Of a DNA stretch of 5,835 nt, positions 1 through 5,835 are shown in pieces; positions within the stretch are counted from its first letter, which is position 1; each line of letters starts with the position of its first letter. Origin of the DNA: Oscillospiraceae bacterium (GTDB lineage: Bacteria > Bacillota > Clostridia > Oscillospirales > Acutalibacteraceae). The stretch covers positions 13,610 through 19,444 of the forward strand of contig JAHZCM010000011.1 of assembly GCA_019422905.1 (NCBI GenBank), given 5' to 3'. Position numbers and translations under genes: made by a program. Under the pieces are notes generated by a model that saw nothing but the letters and a program-made list of their open reading frames with translations, was not told where the DNA came from and searched no databases.

Positions 1-111
1 GTCGAGCACCTGCGGCACGCGGCCCTTCATCGTGAGAAACAGATCCCGCAGCTTTTCGCATTCCGCCTGTGCATTGTCCTTGAGCTTGATCATCAAAACA
101 TGTTTGACCAT
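1..111 (-). CDS. Dabb-domain (stress-responsive A/B barrel) protein, N-terminal part
   Basis: This partial gene runs off the left edge; 37 residues are visible, beginning MVKHVLMIKLKDNAQ. The start MV(K/R)H(V/I) followed by a beta strand ending in K-x-K, then a helix (AQAECEKLRDLFLTMKG) and the turn RVPQVLD, matches the opening of the Dabb family. These are ferredoxin-like alpha/beta barrel proteins of about 100 residues, usually dimeric, whose biochemical role is mostly unknown. The ATG at 111 is supported by a GGAAAGG ribosome binding site (complement of 121-127) with a 9-base spacer. The gene starts 26 bases after the prmC stop with no terminator between them, so it probably belongs to the same operon. 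The family call rests on the N-terminus only, because the rest is outside the window. Confidence 0.72.
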   Translation of the reverse strand, partial: MVKHVLMIKLKDNAQAECEKLRDLFLTMKGRVPQVLD

Positions 112-137
112 TTCTATTTTCCTTTCCAAAGCAAGTT

Positions 138-980
138 TTATAAAATCCCGGACACCGCCCGGTCCAGGCCTGCCAAGTCCCTGTGAATCCGGATATCCTT
201 TGCCCCGGCCCTGCGGAACAGCGCCGCGACGGCCCCGCCCTGCGTCTCTCCGATTTCCACCGCGAGCACGCCGCCCGGCCGGAGCTTTTTCGCCCAGAAG
301 CCGCAGATGGCCCGGTAAAAAACAAGGCCGTCCGCACCGCCGTCCAGCGCCGTTTTTGGCTCGCGCCGCACCTCCCGCTGCAAAGTGAGCAGCTCCGCCG
401 TTTCGATATACGGCGGATTCGAAACGATAAAATCCAGATCATCGGGCAGCGTATCCGCAAATTCAGGGTCCAGCACGTCGCCCCGCACCGCCCGCACCGG
501 CAGCGCAGGATACCGGGCAAGGTTTTTGTGCAAATAGGAAAGCGCGCGGTCAAAACGCTCCACAGCCGCAGCCTGCGCACCGGCCTCTTTGGCAAGAGAA
601 AGCGCCACCGCGCCGGTTCCCGCGCAGAGATCCAGCCCGCGCGGCGCTCTTACACCGCGCAGCCTTTGTACCGCAGCCTCCACAAGCACCGCCGTATCGT
701 CACGGGGAATCAAAACGCCTTCGCCGCAGCACAGCGTCAGCGCCATAAAATCCCATTCGCCCAAAATATATTGCAGCGGCTCGCCCTCCACGCGCCGCCG
801 GACCGCCTGAAGGAACGCCTCCGCTGCTTCAGCTTCCGGCTCTTTTTCGCCGTGCGTCAAAAGCGCCGAGCGGCTCAGGCCGAAGAAGTGCTCCGCAAGG
901 CACATGGCCTCAAAAGCCGGGTCCTCCGTGACCGCTTCCAGTGTTGCCCTGGCCCTGTTATACAGCGCCCGGACGTTCAT
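138..980 (-). CDS. prmC: Peptide chain release factor N5-glutamine methyltransferase PrmC
   Basis: PrmC uses S-adenosylmethionine to methylate the glutamine of the GGQ motif in release factors RF1 and RF2, which speeds translation termination in the cytoplasm. The protein has 280 residues, the usual length. A helical N-terminal domain (about 1-75) leads to the family signature GVLIPRDDTA at 88-97. The Rossmann methyltransferase core follows, with SAM motif I LDLCAGTGAVALSLA (116-130) and the catalytic NPPY at 188-191, then an HRDLAGLDRAVSG C-terminus typical of the family. The signature is usually RPxTE; here it reads RDDTA, so the usual Pro and Glu are replaced. The frame is open further upstream to 1181, but that extension is out-of-frame reading of the DUF1385 gene. 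The ATG at 980 has a GGAGG site (complement of 991-995) 10 bases upstream and overlaps the DUF1385 stop as ATGA. No release factor gene prfA is adjacent in the visible region. Confidence 0.93.
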   Translation of the reverse strand: MNVRALYNRARATLEAVTEDPAFEAMCLAEHFFGLSRSALLTHGEKEPEAEAAEAFLQAVRRRVEGEPLQYILGEWDFMALTLCCGEGVLIPRDDTAVLVEAAVQRLRGVRAPRGLDLCAGTGAVALSLAKEAGAQAAAVERFDRALSYLHKNLARYPALPVRAVRGDVLDPEFADTLPDDLDFIVSNPPYIETAELLTLQREVRREPKTALDGGADGLVFYRAICGFWAKKLRPGGVLAVEIGETQGGAVAALFRRAGAKDIRIHRDLAGLDRAVSGIL

Positions 981-1915
981 CGCACAAGATCCTCCCCGTT
1001 TTCGGGGATAACCGCCTCCATCGCCGCGATGGCCGCCTCGATCATCTTGTCGTCCGGCTCCTTCACGGTCAGCCTTTGCAGCCACAGCCCCGGCGCGGCG
1101 ATGATCCGTGTGGCGAGGTTGTCCCGCCGGCCGCAGAGCTTGATCAGCTCGTAACCGATGCTGACCACAACCGGCAGGCACAGGATCTTGCAGGCGGTGC
1201 GCAGAAGCGGATTTTCAAACGGGATAAAGAAACCGATGATGATGCCCAAAAGCAGCATGATCACCATGAAGCTCGAGCCGCAGCGCGGATGAAAGCGCTT
1301 CTGCCCGCGCACATTTTCCACCGTGAGCGGCAGCTCGTTTTCATAGCAGAAGATCGTCTTGTGCTCCGCGCCGTGGTAGCGGAAGGTGCGGTCGATCTCC
1401 GGCATGCGGGACACCGCCAGAATGTAGCAGACAAAAATCAGGATGCGCAGCAGCCCCTCAAAAACAGAGCGCCACCCGCTGAACCAATCGCCGGCAAAGC
1501 CGCTGAGCCAGTTGAGCAGCACGGTCGGCAGCAGAAAAAACAGCACGACCGCCAGCGCCACGCCCAGCACGCCGCCGACAGCGACAACCACATTTGTAAT
1601 CTTATCGCCGAAGGTCTTTTCCAGCCATTTTTCAAACCTGGATTCGCTCTCCGTTTCCTCCTCCAGGCCCGCCTTATCCGCCGAAAGCGTGAGCGCCTTC
1701 ATGCCCAGACGCATCGTGTCGATCAGCGAGAAAACGCCGCGCAAAAACGGCTTTTTCAGAATCGGGTATTTTTCCCGCAAAGAAGGCGCCGCAATATCCT
1801 CGGTCGTGATATTTCCGGCCTCGTCGCAGAAGGCCGCCGTGTTCTTCTTCGGCCCCACCATCATAATGCCCTCCAGCAGCGCCTGCCCGCCGATGGAGGT
1901 TACGCGTTTTGTCAT
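977..1915 (-). CDS. yqhQ: DUF1385 family membrane protein (YqhQ-like)
   Basis: This is a clear member of the DUF1385/COG3872 family (Bacillus subtilis YqhQ), whose function I cannot state. The chosen product has 312 residues. Visible hallmarks are IGGQALLEGIMMVGP near the N-terminus (8-22), a hydrophobic pair at about 108-136 and 152-170, FRYHGAEHK (178-186), HPRCGSS (209-215), hydrophobic stretches at about 215-233 and 240-255, GYELIK (254-259) and APGLWLQRLTVKEP (274-287). The conserved His and Cys residues (H181, H185, H209, C212) between membrane segments could bind a metal, which is inference. Two ATGs are close together, at 1921 and 1915. The AAAGGA site (complement of 1923-1928) is 1 base from the first and 7 from the second, so 1915 is preferred. 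The gene follows the histidine kinase closely and overlaps prmC by 4 bases; DUF1385 next to prmC is a recurrent arrangement in Gram-positive bacteria. Confidence 0.9.
   Translation of the reverse strand: MTKRVTSIGGQALLEGIMMVGPKKNTAAFCDEAGNITTEDIAAPSLREKYPILKKPFLRGVFSLIDTMRLGMKALTLSADKAGLEEETESESRFEKWLEKTFGDKITNVVVAVGGVLGVALAVVLFFLLPTVLLNWLSGFAGDWFSGWRSVFEGLLRILIFVCYILAVSRMPEIDRTFRYHGAEHKTIFCYENELPLTVENVRGQKRFHPRCGSSFMVIMLLLGIIIGFFIPFENPLLRTACKILCLPVVVSIGYELIKLCGRRDNLATRIIAAPGLWLQRLTVKEPDDKMIEAAIAAMEAVIPENGEDLVR
993..1008 (-). promoter_or_regulatory. Hairpin masking part of the prmC ribosome binding site
   Basis: On the minus strand the bases read TCCCCG-AAAA-CGGGGA, a perfect 6-bp stem with a four-base loop. 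The 3' arm supplies three bases (GGA) of the GGAGG ribosome binding site of prmC (complement of 991-995). It lies inside the last codons of the DUF1385 gene, so a ribosome finishing that gene would open the stem just before the ATGA overlap. The stem is seen directly; the role in translational coupling is inferred. Confidence 0.5.
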
Positions 1916-1922
1916 GTGCATG

Positions 1923-1928
1923 TCCTTT
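1923..1928 (-). promoter_or_regulatory. Ribosome binding site deciding the DUF1385 start
   Basis: The minus strand reads AAAGGA here. Its distance is only 1 base to the upstream ATG (1921) but 7 bases to the in-frame ATG at 1915, which favours the shorter protein starting MTKRVTSIGG, just ahead of the conserved family motif. Confidence 0.65.
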
Positions 1929-1934
1929 CCAAAA

Positions 1935-3428
1935 TCAATCGCTTTGCTTGCGCTCGACCACCTGTATCCGATTGGTAACCGTCGGGATTTTCGTGGTGTT
2001 CGAGAGCTCCGGGTTTGTTTCCAGCTTCTTCATGGTCGGAATCGTGATGATCACCGTGGTGCCCATGCCCTCCTGGCTGTCGATATCGAGCGAGCCGGAG
2101 TGCAGCTCCATGATTTCATTCGCGACGGCAAGGCCGATGCCGTTGCCGCGCACGTTCTGATTCGCCTTGTAAAACTTCCGCTTGACGTTCGGCAGATGCT
2201 CCGCCGGGATGCCGCAGCCGTTGTCCTTGATGACGACGCGGATAAAACCGTCGTCCTCATACGCCGAAACGCGCACCGTGCCGCCCGGATTCGTGTATTT
2301 CAGAGCGTTGTCGATAATATTGATGAAAACCTGCCGCAGGCGGTTCACGTCGCCGAGGATCGGAGACAGCATCGTATCCTCCTCGTCGTAAATCAGCGTT
2401 TTATGCTCCGTGCGGGCGCGGTCGGTGAACATATACACCGCCTCGTCCAGCTCCGCCAGCAGGTCGATTTTATTCAGAATCAGGCGCATGCGGCCGCTCT
2501 GCATCCGCGAGAAATCCAAAAGCTCCTCCACCATACCGGAAAGCCGCTCCGATTCACGGATGATAACGCTCATGCCCTTTTCATACGTCTCCCGGCCGAC
2601 GCTGCCGCTCTGGATCGTTTCCGCCCAGCCCTTGATCGCCGTCAGCGGCGTGCGCAGCTCATGCGACACCGAGGAGATAAAGTCGTTCTTCATTTTTTCC
2701 GAAGCGCCGAGCTCCGCGGCCATATCGTTGATGGACTCGCACAGCGCGCCGATTTCGTCGTCCTTGCCTTTCTTGACGCGGACGTCGAAATTGCCCTGCG
2801 AAATTTTTTCCGCCGTCGCATTCAGCTCCCGGATCGGCCCCACAATCGAGCGCACAAAATACATGCCCGAAAAGGTGACGAGCGCAATAATCAGCAGACC
2901 GATACCGATGAGCGACAGCACCACAAAGGTGATCTGCCGGTCCGCCCGCTCCATGGACACGACGTAGCGCACCGCGCCGAGCACCGCGCCGTTTGTGCTG
3001 CGCACCACGCGGGAAATCGCCATCACCTTTTCCCCGGTCGTGAGCTTGCCGATCCAGTAGCCGTAGCCGGACTCCGCGTGCAGCGCGCTTTCAAAATCCG
3101 GCATCGCCTGCGACTGGTCCGGCGCAAAGCCGGTGGAGGTGGAGAGGATTTTCCCGCTGCGGCTCACCGCCATAACCTCCATCAGATTCTTATCCGGAAA
3201 GTTTTCCGTATAGCTGCGGGCGGCTGCGTTGAATTCGTTCACCGTTTTCATCCCGTAGGAAAGCACGGTGGGCAGCTCGTCGCTGCGGCCCACCAGCGTC
3301 ATCTGGATACCGTTGTACGCATAGCTCTGCACGACGAACGAAAGCGCCGTGATACACGCAGCAAGCAGCAAAATCATAACGCCGAGGCTGTTCACGAGCC
3401 ACCGGCGGGCAATTCCCTTTCGAAACAC
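1935..3428 (-). CDS. Membrane sensor histidine kinase (Cache-like sensor, HAMP, HisKA, HATPase)
   Basis: This kinase autophosphorylates on a histidine in response to an extracellular cue and passes the phosphate to the response regulator encoded just upstream. Of 497 residues, 12-34 form the first membrane helix and about 35-165 an extracellular sensor region. The latter's GKLTTGEKVMAISR...GAVLGAVRYVVSME pattern resembles PDC/Cache domains. A second membrane helix spans about 168-191 and a HAMP linker 192-243. The HisKA H-box is SSVSHELRTP with H256; the N-box is INIIDNALKYT (N374), the G1 box DNGCGIP (402-408), the F-box KRKFYK (F419) and the G2 box GNGIGLAV (428-435). All residues needed for kinase activity are present. 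A Thr/Asn-rich tail of about 32 residues extends past the ATPase domain. Translation starts at GTG (3428) with an ideal AAAGGAG site 7 bases upstream. The stop is only 19 bases from the DUF1385 start. The signal sensed is unknown. Confidence 0.93.
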   Translation of the reverse strand: MFRKGIARRWLVNSLGVMILLLAACITALSFVVQSYAYNGIQMTLVGRSDELPTVLSYGMKTVNEFNAAARSYTENFPDKNLMEVMAVSRSGKILSTSTGFAPDQSQAMPDFESALHAESGYGYWIGKLTTGEKVMAISRVVRSTNGAVLGAVRYVVSMERADRQITFVVLSLIGIGLLIIALVTFSGMYFVRSIVGPIRELNATAEKISQGNFDVRVKKGKDDEIGALCESINDMAAELGASEKMKNDFISSVSHELRTPLTAIKGWAETIQSGSVGRETYEKGMSVIIRESERLSGMVEELLDFSRMQSGRMRLILNKIDLLAELDEAVYMFTDRARTEHKTLIYDEEDTMLSPILGDVNRLRQVFINIIDNALKYTNPGGTVRVSAYEDDGFIRVVIKDNGCGIPAEHLPNVKRKFYKANQNVRGNGIGLAVANEIMELHSGSLDIDSQEGMGTTVIITIPTMKKLETNPELSNTTKIPTVTNRIQVVERKQSD

Positions 3429-3435
3429 GGCGCCT

Positions 3436-3442
3436 CTCCTTT
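3436..3442 (-). promoter_or_regulatory. Ribosome binding site for a GTG start (histidine kinase)
   Basis: The minus strand reads AAAGGAG with a 7-base spacer to GTG at 3428. This near-ideal site decides the start of the kinase, since no ATG lies nearby in that frame. The 57-base gap between regulator and kinase holds this site and no clear terminator or promoter. Confidence 0.75.
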
Positions 3443-3485
3443 CTCCTGTTCTCCGCTCTCTTGTTTTCCGCAGATTTTACTGATT

Positions 3486-4190
3486 TTATTGATCCCAGCG
3501 ATAGCCGATGCCCCAAACCGTGACAATATGGCGGGGATTGGAAGGCTCATCCTCAACCTTCATGCGCAGGCGCCGGATATTGACGTCTACGATCTTTTCC
3601 TCGCCGACATATCCGCTGCCCCACACGTGCTTTAAAATATCGACGCGCCGCAGCGCCTTACCGACGTTCGAGAAGAAGTATTCCATAATTTGGAACTCCA
3701 CCTGCGTCAGCTCCACCGGCTTGCCGCTTTTCGTAAAGGAGCGGTTCCTCAGGTTCAGCACAAACACGCCGGAGCGCAGCTCCTCGGAAAAATTTGGCTC
3801 CGCCGCCTGCGAAAACTGCGCCACACGGCGATATACCGCGTCCACGCGCGCCACAAGCTCCGAGGGGCTGAAGGGCTTCGTCACGTAATCGTCCGCGCCC
3901 ATCATCAGGCCGGTCACCTTGTCCATCTCCTGCGTTTTCGCCGTCAGCATGATGATGCCGATCGTCCCGTTCTTCTTTCGCAGCTCCTTGCACACGGCGA
4001 GGCCGTCCAGCGCGCCGGGCATCATAATATCCAGGACCGCGACGTCGAAATCGCCGCCCGCCTGCTCGTACAAGCGCAGCGCCTCTTCGCCGTTTGCCGC
4101 TTCCACCGCCTCATATCCGGCGCGCTTGAGGTTGATGACCACAAATTCCCGGATGTTCTGTTCGTCCTCGGCAACCAAAATCTTTCTCAT
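3486..4190 (-). CDS. OmpR/PhoB-family response regulator
   Basis: This is a cytoplasmic transcription regulator switched by phosphorylation, very likely by the kinase encoded directly downstream. With the start at 4190 it has 234 residues, usual for the family. The receiver domain (2-120) starts RKILVAEDE with acidic residues E8 and D9. The phosphoacceptor is D54 in AVLDIMMPG, with switch T83 and the conserved lysine K105 in the TKPFSPSEL motif. The winged-helix DNA-binding domain (about 137-232) has the recognition helix VDVNIRRLRMKVE and the C-terminal hairpin VTVWGIGYRW. The loop after D54 reads MPGALDG where most relatives have MPGxDG, one extra residue. An ATG at 4211 would add 7 residues (MNEAGFV) and overlap the lipoprotein stop. 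I prefer 4190 because MRKILV is the family-typical start and GAGGCGGGA sits just upstream, although that site is modest. Target genes are not apparent here. Confidence 0.93.
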   Translation of the reverse strand: MRKILVAEDEQNIREFVVINLKRAGYEAVEAANGEEALRLYEQAGGDFDVAVLDIMMPGALDGLAVCKELRKKNGTIGIIMLTAKTQEMDKVTGLMMGADDYVTKPFSPSELVARVDAVYRRVAQFSQAAEPNFSEELRSGVFVLNLRNRSFTKSGKPVELTQVEFQIMEYFFSNVGKALRRVDILKHVWGSGYVGEEKIVDVNIRRLRMKVEDEPSNPRHIVTVWGIGYRWDQ

Positions 4191-4203
4191 AACAAATCCC
4201 GCC

Positions 4204-5595
4204 TCATTCATTCAAAATCTTAAAATCCTCGCAGACCGCGCGGATCATTGCACTGTCCGCTGAAAGCGCCGGGTCCAGCACCGTCAGCACATAAATGCGT
4301 CCGCCCATGGCGGTGAGATAAATGTCTTCCGCCTCGGATCCTTCGGCTTTATATTCGTCCCACGCCTCTTCCGAATAAACCTTAACCGCGAAAAGGTCCT
4401 CCCGGCCGAACGGCGTGCCGTCGCTTCCCATCCACTTATAGCGGAAGAAGGTCGCCGTCCGCGTGACCGAATCGTTGCTGCAGGCAATGGAACCCGCACC
4501 GTCCGGCAGCACGACGATATAGTTTTCCGAAGCGTTGATAATGCCGTCGCACACCGGCGTAAACGTGTTGTCCGACAGGCTGTAGGTATTCCATGTCACC
4601 GTATAGCCCGTGGAATCCGACGCGCCGTCCCCCGAGCCCGCCGTCAAAAGCGCCGTGGGAATCTCCACCACGCCGTCGCCGTTGATGTCCCGGGCCGTCA
4701 CCGCCACCGCCGTATCCCGGTCAGTGGGATTGGGGTTTTCCGCCCCCGCGTTGGACAGCGGCGAGGAGAGCCGCTCGGTCATGGCGTCGTAGCCGATGAC
4801 CTGCGTAATCATGCGCCCATCCGCCTTTACGCCGTCGAGGACAACGGTCTTGCGCCACGAATTGACCTGCGCGAACACCGCCGCAGAATAGCGCGTCACC
4901 GCGGAATCCAGCGGAACAGTCTGCGACACATAGGGTTGCTCGCCGTCAAAGCGGTACAGGCTGCCCAGCGGCACGGTCACGGCGTTTTCCTCGCCGGAGC
5001 CGGCACGCGCAATGTCCATGATAAACAGCTCCTGCACGTCGTCGCCGTCAAAATCGGTTAAAAGCATTTCGCTGTACGTCACCGTGCTCATCGAAAACTC
5101 CTGCACGGCGTCCTCCGTCATGCGATATACGGAGACGCTCGCCGTAGCCGTCTGCGGGTCGCCCCAGCCGACCACAATCTCCTCCCGGCCGTCACCGGTC
5201 AAATCCCCGAAAAAGACCCTGTCCACCTGGTTCGCCGCTGCGGAAAACTGCGCAAGGAGCCGCCAAGCGCCGCTTTCATCCTGCGTCATAAATTGCAGCC
5301 GCACGCCGCCGGACTCGCCGTTCATGCAGAAGCCGACGACCTCCGTCGTGCCGTCCGCATTCAGATCGCGGGAAATAATCGCCGAGCGGTATTCTCCGCT
5401 CTTTGGATAAACCAGCGTCACGTCGGTTTCCTCGCCCCGCATCAGCTCGTAAATCGCCTGCCGGTCCGCAGTCGTCTTCGGCGGAGACATCATCGCCTGC
5501 GCGTCCAGGCCGGTAAACTCGTCGCACGCCGCCAGCGAAGCCGCAAGGCAAAAAATCAGCAGCAAGGCCGCTATTCTTTTCAGCATCTGCCGCAC
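4204..5595 (-). CDS. Secreted lipoprotein with FG-GAP/VCBS-like repeats
   Basis: The product has 463 residues and no named family I can assign with certainty. The N-terminus has basic residues, a hydrophobic core (about 8-21) and a lipobox SLAAC with C24, so it should be lipid-anchored on the outer face of the membrane. Four segments carry the acidic turn typical of FG-GAP/VCBS beta-propeller repeats: RDLNADG (76-82), GDLTGDG (130-136), TDFDGDD (180-186) and RDINGDG (302-308). Each is followed by a V/I/E-rich strand such as REEIVVGWG, and these turns often hold calcium. The C-terminal 130 residues or so look like a separate domain (TFFRYKW, FAVKVYSEEAWDEY, GGRIYVLTVLD) that I do not recognise. 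GTG at 5595 is chosen because GGGAGG lies 8 bases upstream; GTG at 5604 overlaps that site, and ATG at 5586 is also possible. The stop lies 13 bases before the response regulator start, suggesting a joint role with the two-component pair. Confidence 0.85.
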   Translation of the reverse strand: MRQMLKRIAALLLIFCLAASLAACDEFTGLDAQAMMSPPKTTADRQAIYELMRGEETDVTLVYPKSGEYRSAIISRDLNADGTTEVVGFCMNGESGGVRLQFMTQDESGAWRLLAQFSAAANQVDRVFFGDLTGDGREEIVVGWGDPQTATASVSVYRMTEDAVQEFSMSTVTYSEMLLTDFDGDDVQELFIMDIARAGSGEENAVTVPLGSLYRFDGEQPYVSQTVPLDSAVTRYSAAVFAQVNSWRKTVVLDGVKADGRMITQVIGYDAMTERLSSPLSNAGAENPNPTDRDTAVAVTARDINGDGVVEIPTALLTAGSGDGASDSTGYTVTWNTYSLSDNTFTPVCDGIINASENYIVVLPDGAGSIACSNDSVTRTATFFRYKWMGSDGTPFGREDLFAVKVYSEEAWDEYKAEGSEAEDIYLTAMGGRIYVLTVLDPALSADSAMIRAVCEDFKILNE

Positions 5596-5801
5596 CGCCG
5601 TCACCTCCCGCGCAGATTATTTCATCATAAAGGCCAGCCGCTTCCTCCGCCGCATTTGCGCATTCCGGCAGAACGCCGGTCCCCCATAAGGCCCGTCCGC
5701 AGACGCTCCGCTCTTTGCCCGCAAACCTTTTTTCCGCGCATGTCCTCCGTTTGCCGCAAAGGCCACCGCGCAACCAGCCCGTGTCAAAAATCCATATGAC
5801 C
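5596..5801 (-). other. Probable 5' leader of the operon
   Basis: About 200 bases lie between the predicted transcription start and the lipoprotein start, with no credible gene. It contains a 6-bp inverted repeat GCAAAC/GTTTGC (5721-5726 and 5749-5754) enclosing a purine-rich 22-base loop, and a 5-bp stem with a 5-base loop (5665-5679, CCGGC-AGAAC-GCCGG). Neither is followed by a U-run on the minus strand, so they are not intrinsic terminators. I recognise no known riboswitch or T-box motif. The leader could be structured RNA or plain untranslated sequence. Confidence 0.35.
5604..5609 (-). promoter_or_regulatory. Strong ribosome binding site of the lipoprotein gene
   Basis: The minus strand reads GGGAGG followed by TGA, close to a full anti-16S match. 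The spacer of 8 bases to the GTG at 5595 makes that codon the best start. The GTG at 5604 is part of this site itself and so is unlikely to be used. Confidence 0.7.
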
Positions 5802-5807
5802 GGTTTT

Positions 5808-5818
5808 AGTATACCATA
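5808..5818 (-). promoter_or_regulatory. Extended -10 promoter for the operon
   Basis: The minus strand reads TATGGTATACT. This fits the extended -10 pattern TRTGnTATAAT used by sigma-A in Gram-positive bacteria, with one mismatch in the hexamer. No good -35 is seen in the few bases upstream before the window ends (the best-placed hexamer, TGCGGC, is poor), which an extended -10 can tolerate. Transcription would start near 5801 and read all six genes. The AT-rich island stands out from its GC-rich surroundings. Confidence 0.5.
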
Positions 5819-5835
5819 TCGCGCGCGCCGCCGCA

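Noticed and set aside
183..1154. Plus-strand open frame opposite prmC
   Set aside because: Arg/His/Pro-rich translation without motifs; it is the mirror of prmC, which carries the SAM motif and NPPY.
981..1181. 67-residue N-terminal extension of PrmC
   Set aside because: The extension is a different-frame reading of the DUF1385 gene, and the ATG at 980 has a good ribosome binding site and gives the normal PrmC length.
1443..3635. A 730-codon open frame on the plus strand opposite the kinase and DUF1385 genes
   Set aside because: It is antisense to two genes with unmistakable domain motifs, and its translation is rich in His, Arg and Ala with no recognisable domain. Long antisense open frames are expected where GC-rich third positions make stop codons rare.
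5665..5679. Short GC stem-loop as a transcription terminator
   Set aside because: Only 5 bp, and no U-run follows on the minus strand; it lies in the leader rather than after a gene.
5276..5773. Minus-strand open frame starting in the leader and overlapping the lipoprotein gene
   Set aside because: It overlaps the lipoprotein in another frame, its composition is Arg/Gly/Cys-rich, the GGAGG upstream of its ATG is too close (2 bases), and no domain is visible.
5782..5787. Perfect TTGACA on the minus strand as a -35 box
   Set aside because: No -10-like hexamer is found 16-19 bases downstream (sequences there are GC-rich, such as GGCCTT); the extended -10 at 5808-5818 is the better promoter.

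Overview
The window is a GC-rich stretch of a Gram-positive (Bacillota) chromosome. The best guess is a Clostridia/Oscillospirales-type gut anaerobe, because of the DUF1385 (YqhQ)-prmC pair, strong GGAGG/AAAGGAG ribosome binding sites, a lipoprotein-type signal peptide and an extended -10 promoter. The species cannot be named from the sequence.

Every credible gene lies on the minus strand, so transcription runs from the right edge to the left edge. The order is: a leader of about 200 bases with an extended -10 promoter (about 5596-5818); a lipoprotein with FG-GAP/VCBS-like repeats (4204-5595); an OmpR/PhoB-type response regulator (3486-4190); its membrane histidine kinase (1935-3425 plus a GTG start codon, ending at 3428); a DUF1385/YqhQ membrane protein (977-1915); the release factor glutamine methyltransferase PrmC (138-980); and the first 37 codons of a Dabb (stress-responsive A/B barrel) protein, cut by the left edge (1-111). 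The gaps are 13, 57, 19 (from the chosen start), -4 and 26 bases, with no visible terminator, so all six genes could be one transcription unit. No interval longer than 300 bases lacks a gene.

Functionally there are two blocks. The first is a sensory block: an exported Ca-motif repeat lipoprotein directly upstream of a two-component pair whose kinase has a large extracellular sensor region. The second is a housekeeping block: DUF1385 and prmC, joined by an ATGA stop/start overlap, with a small hairpin covering part of the prmC ribosome binding site. That hairpin suggests prmC translation depends on translation of the upstream gene. I see no mobile element, CRISPR array, RNA gene or obvious horizontally acquired segment. 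The most interesting points are the lipoprotein-regulator-kinase arrangement, the SD-masking hairpin at prmC, the extra residue next to the phosphorylation site of the regulator, and the structured-looking leader. None is proven to be a new system.
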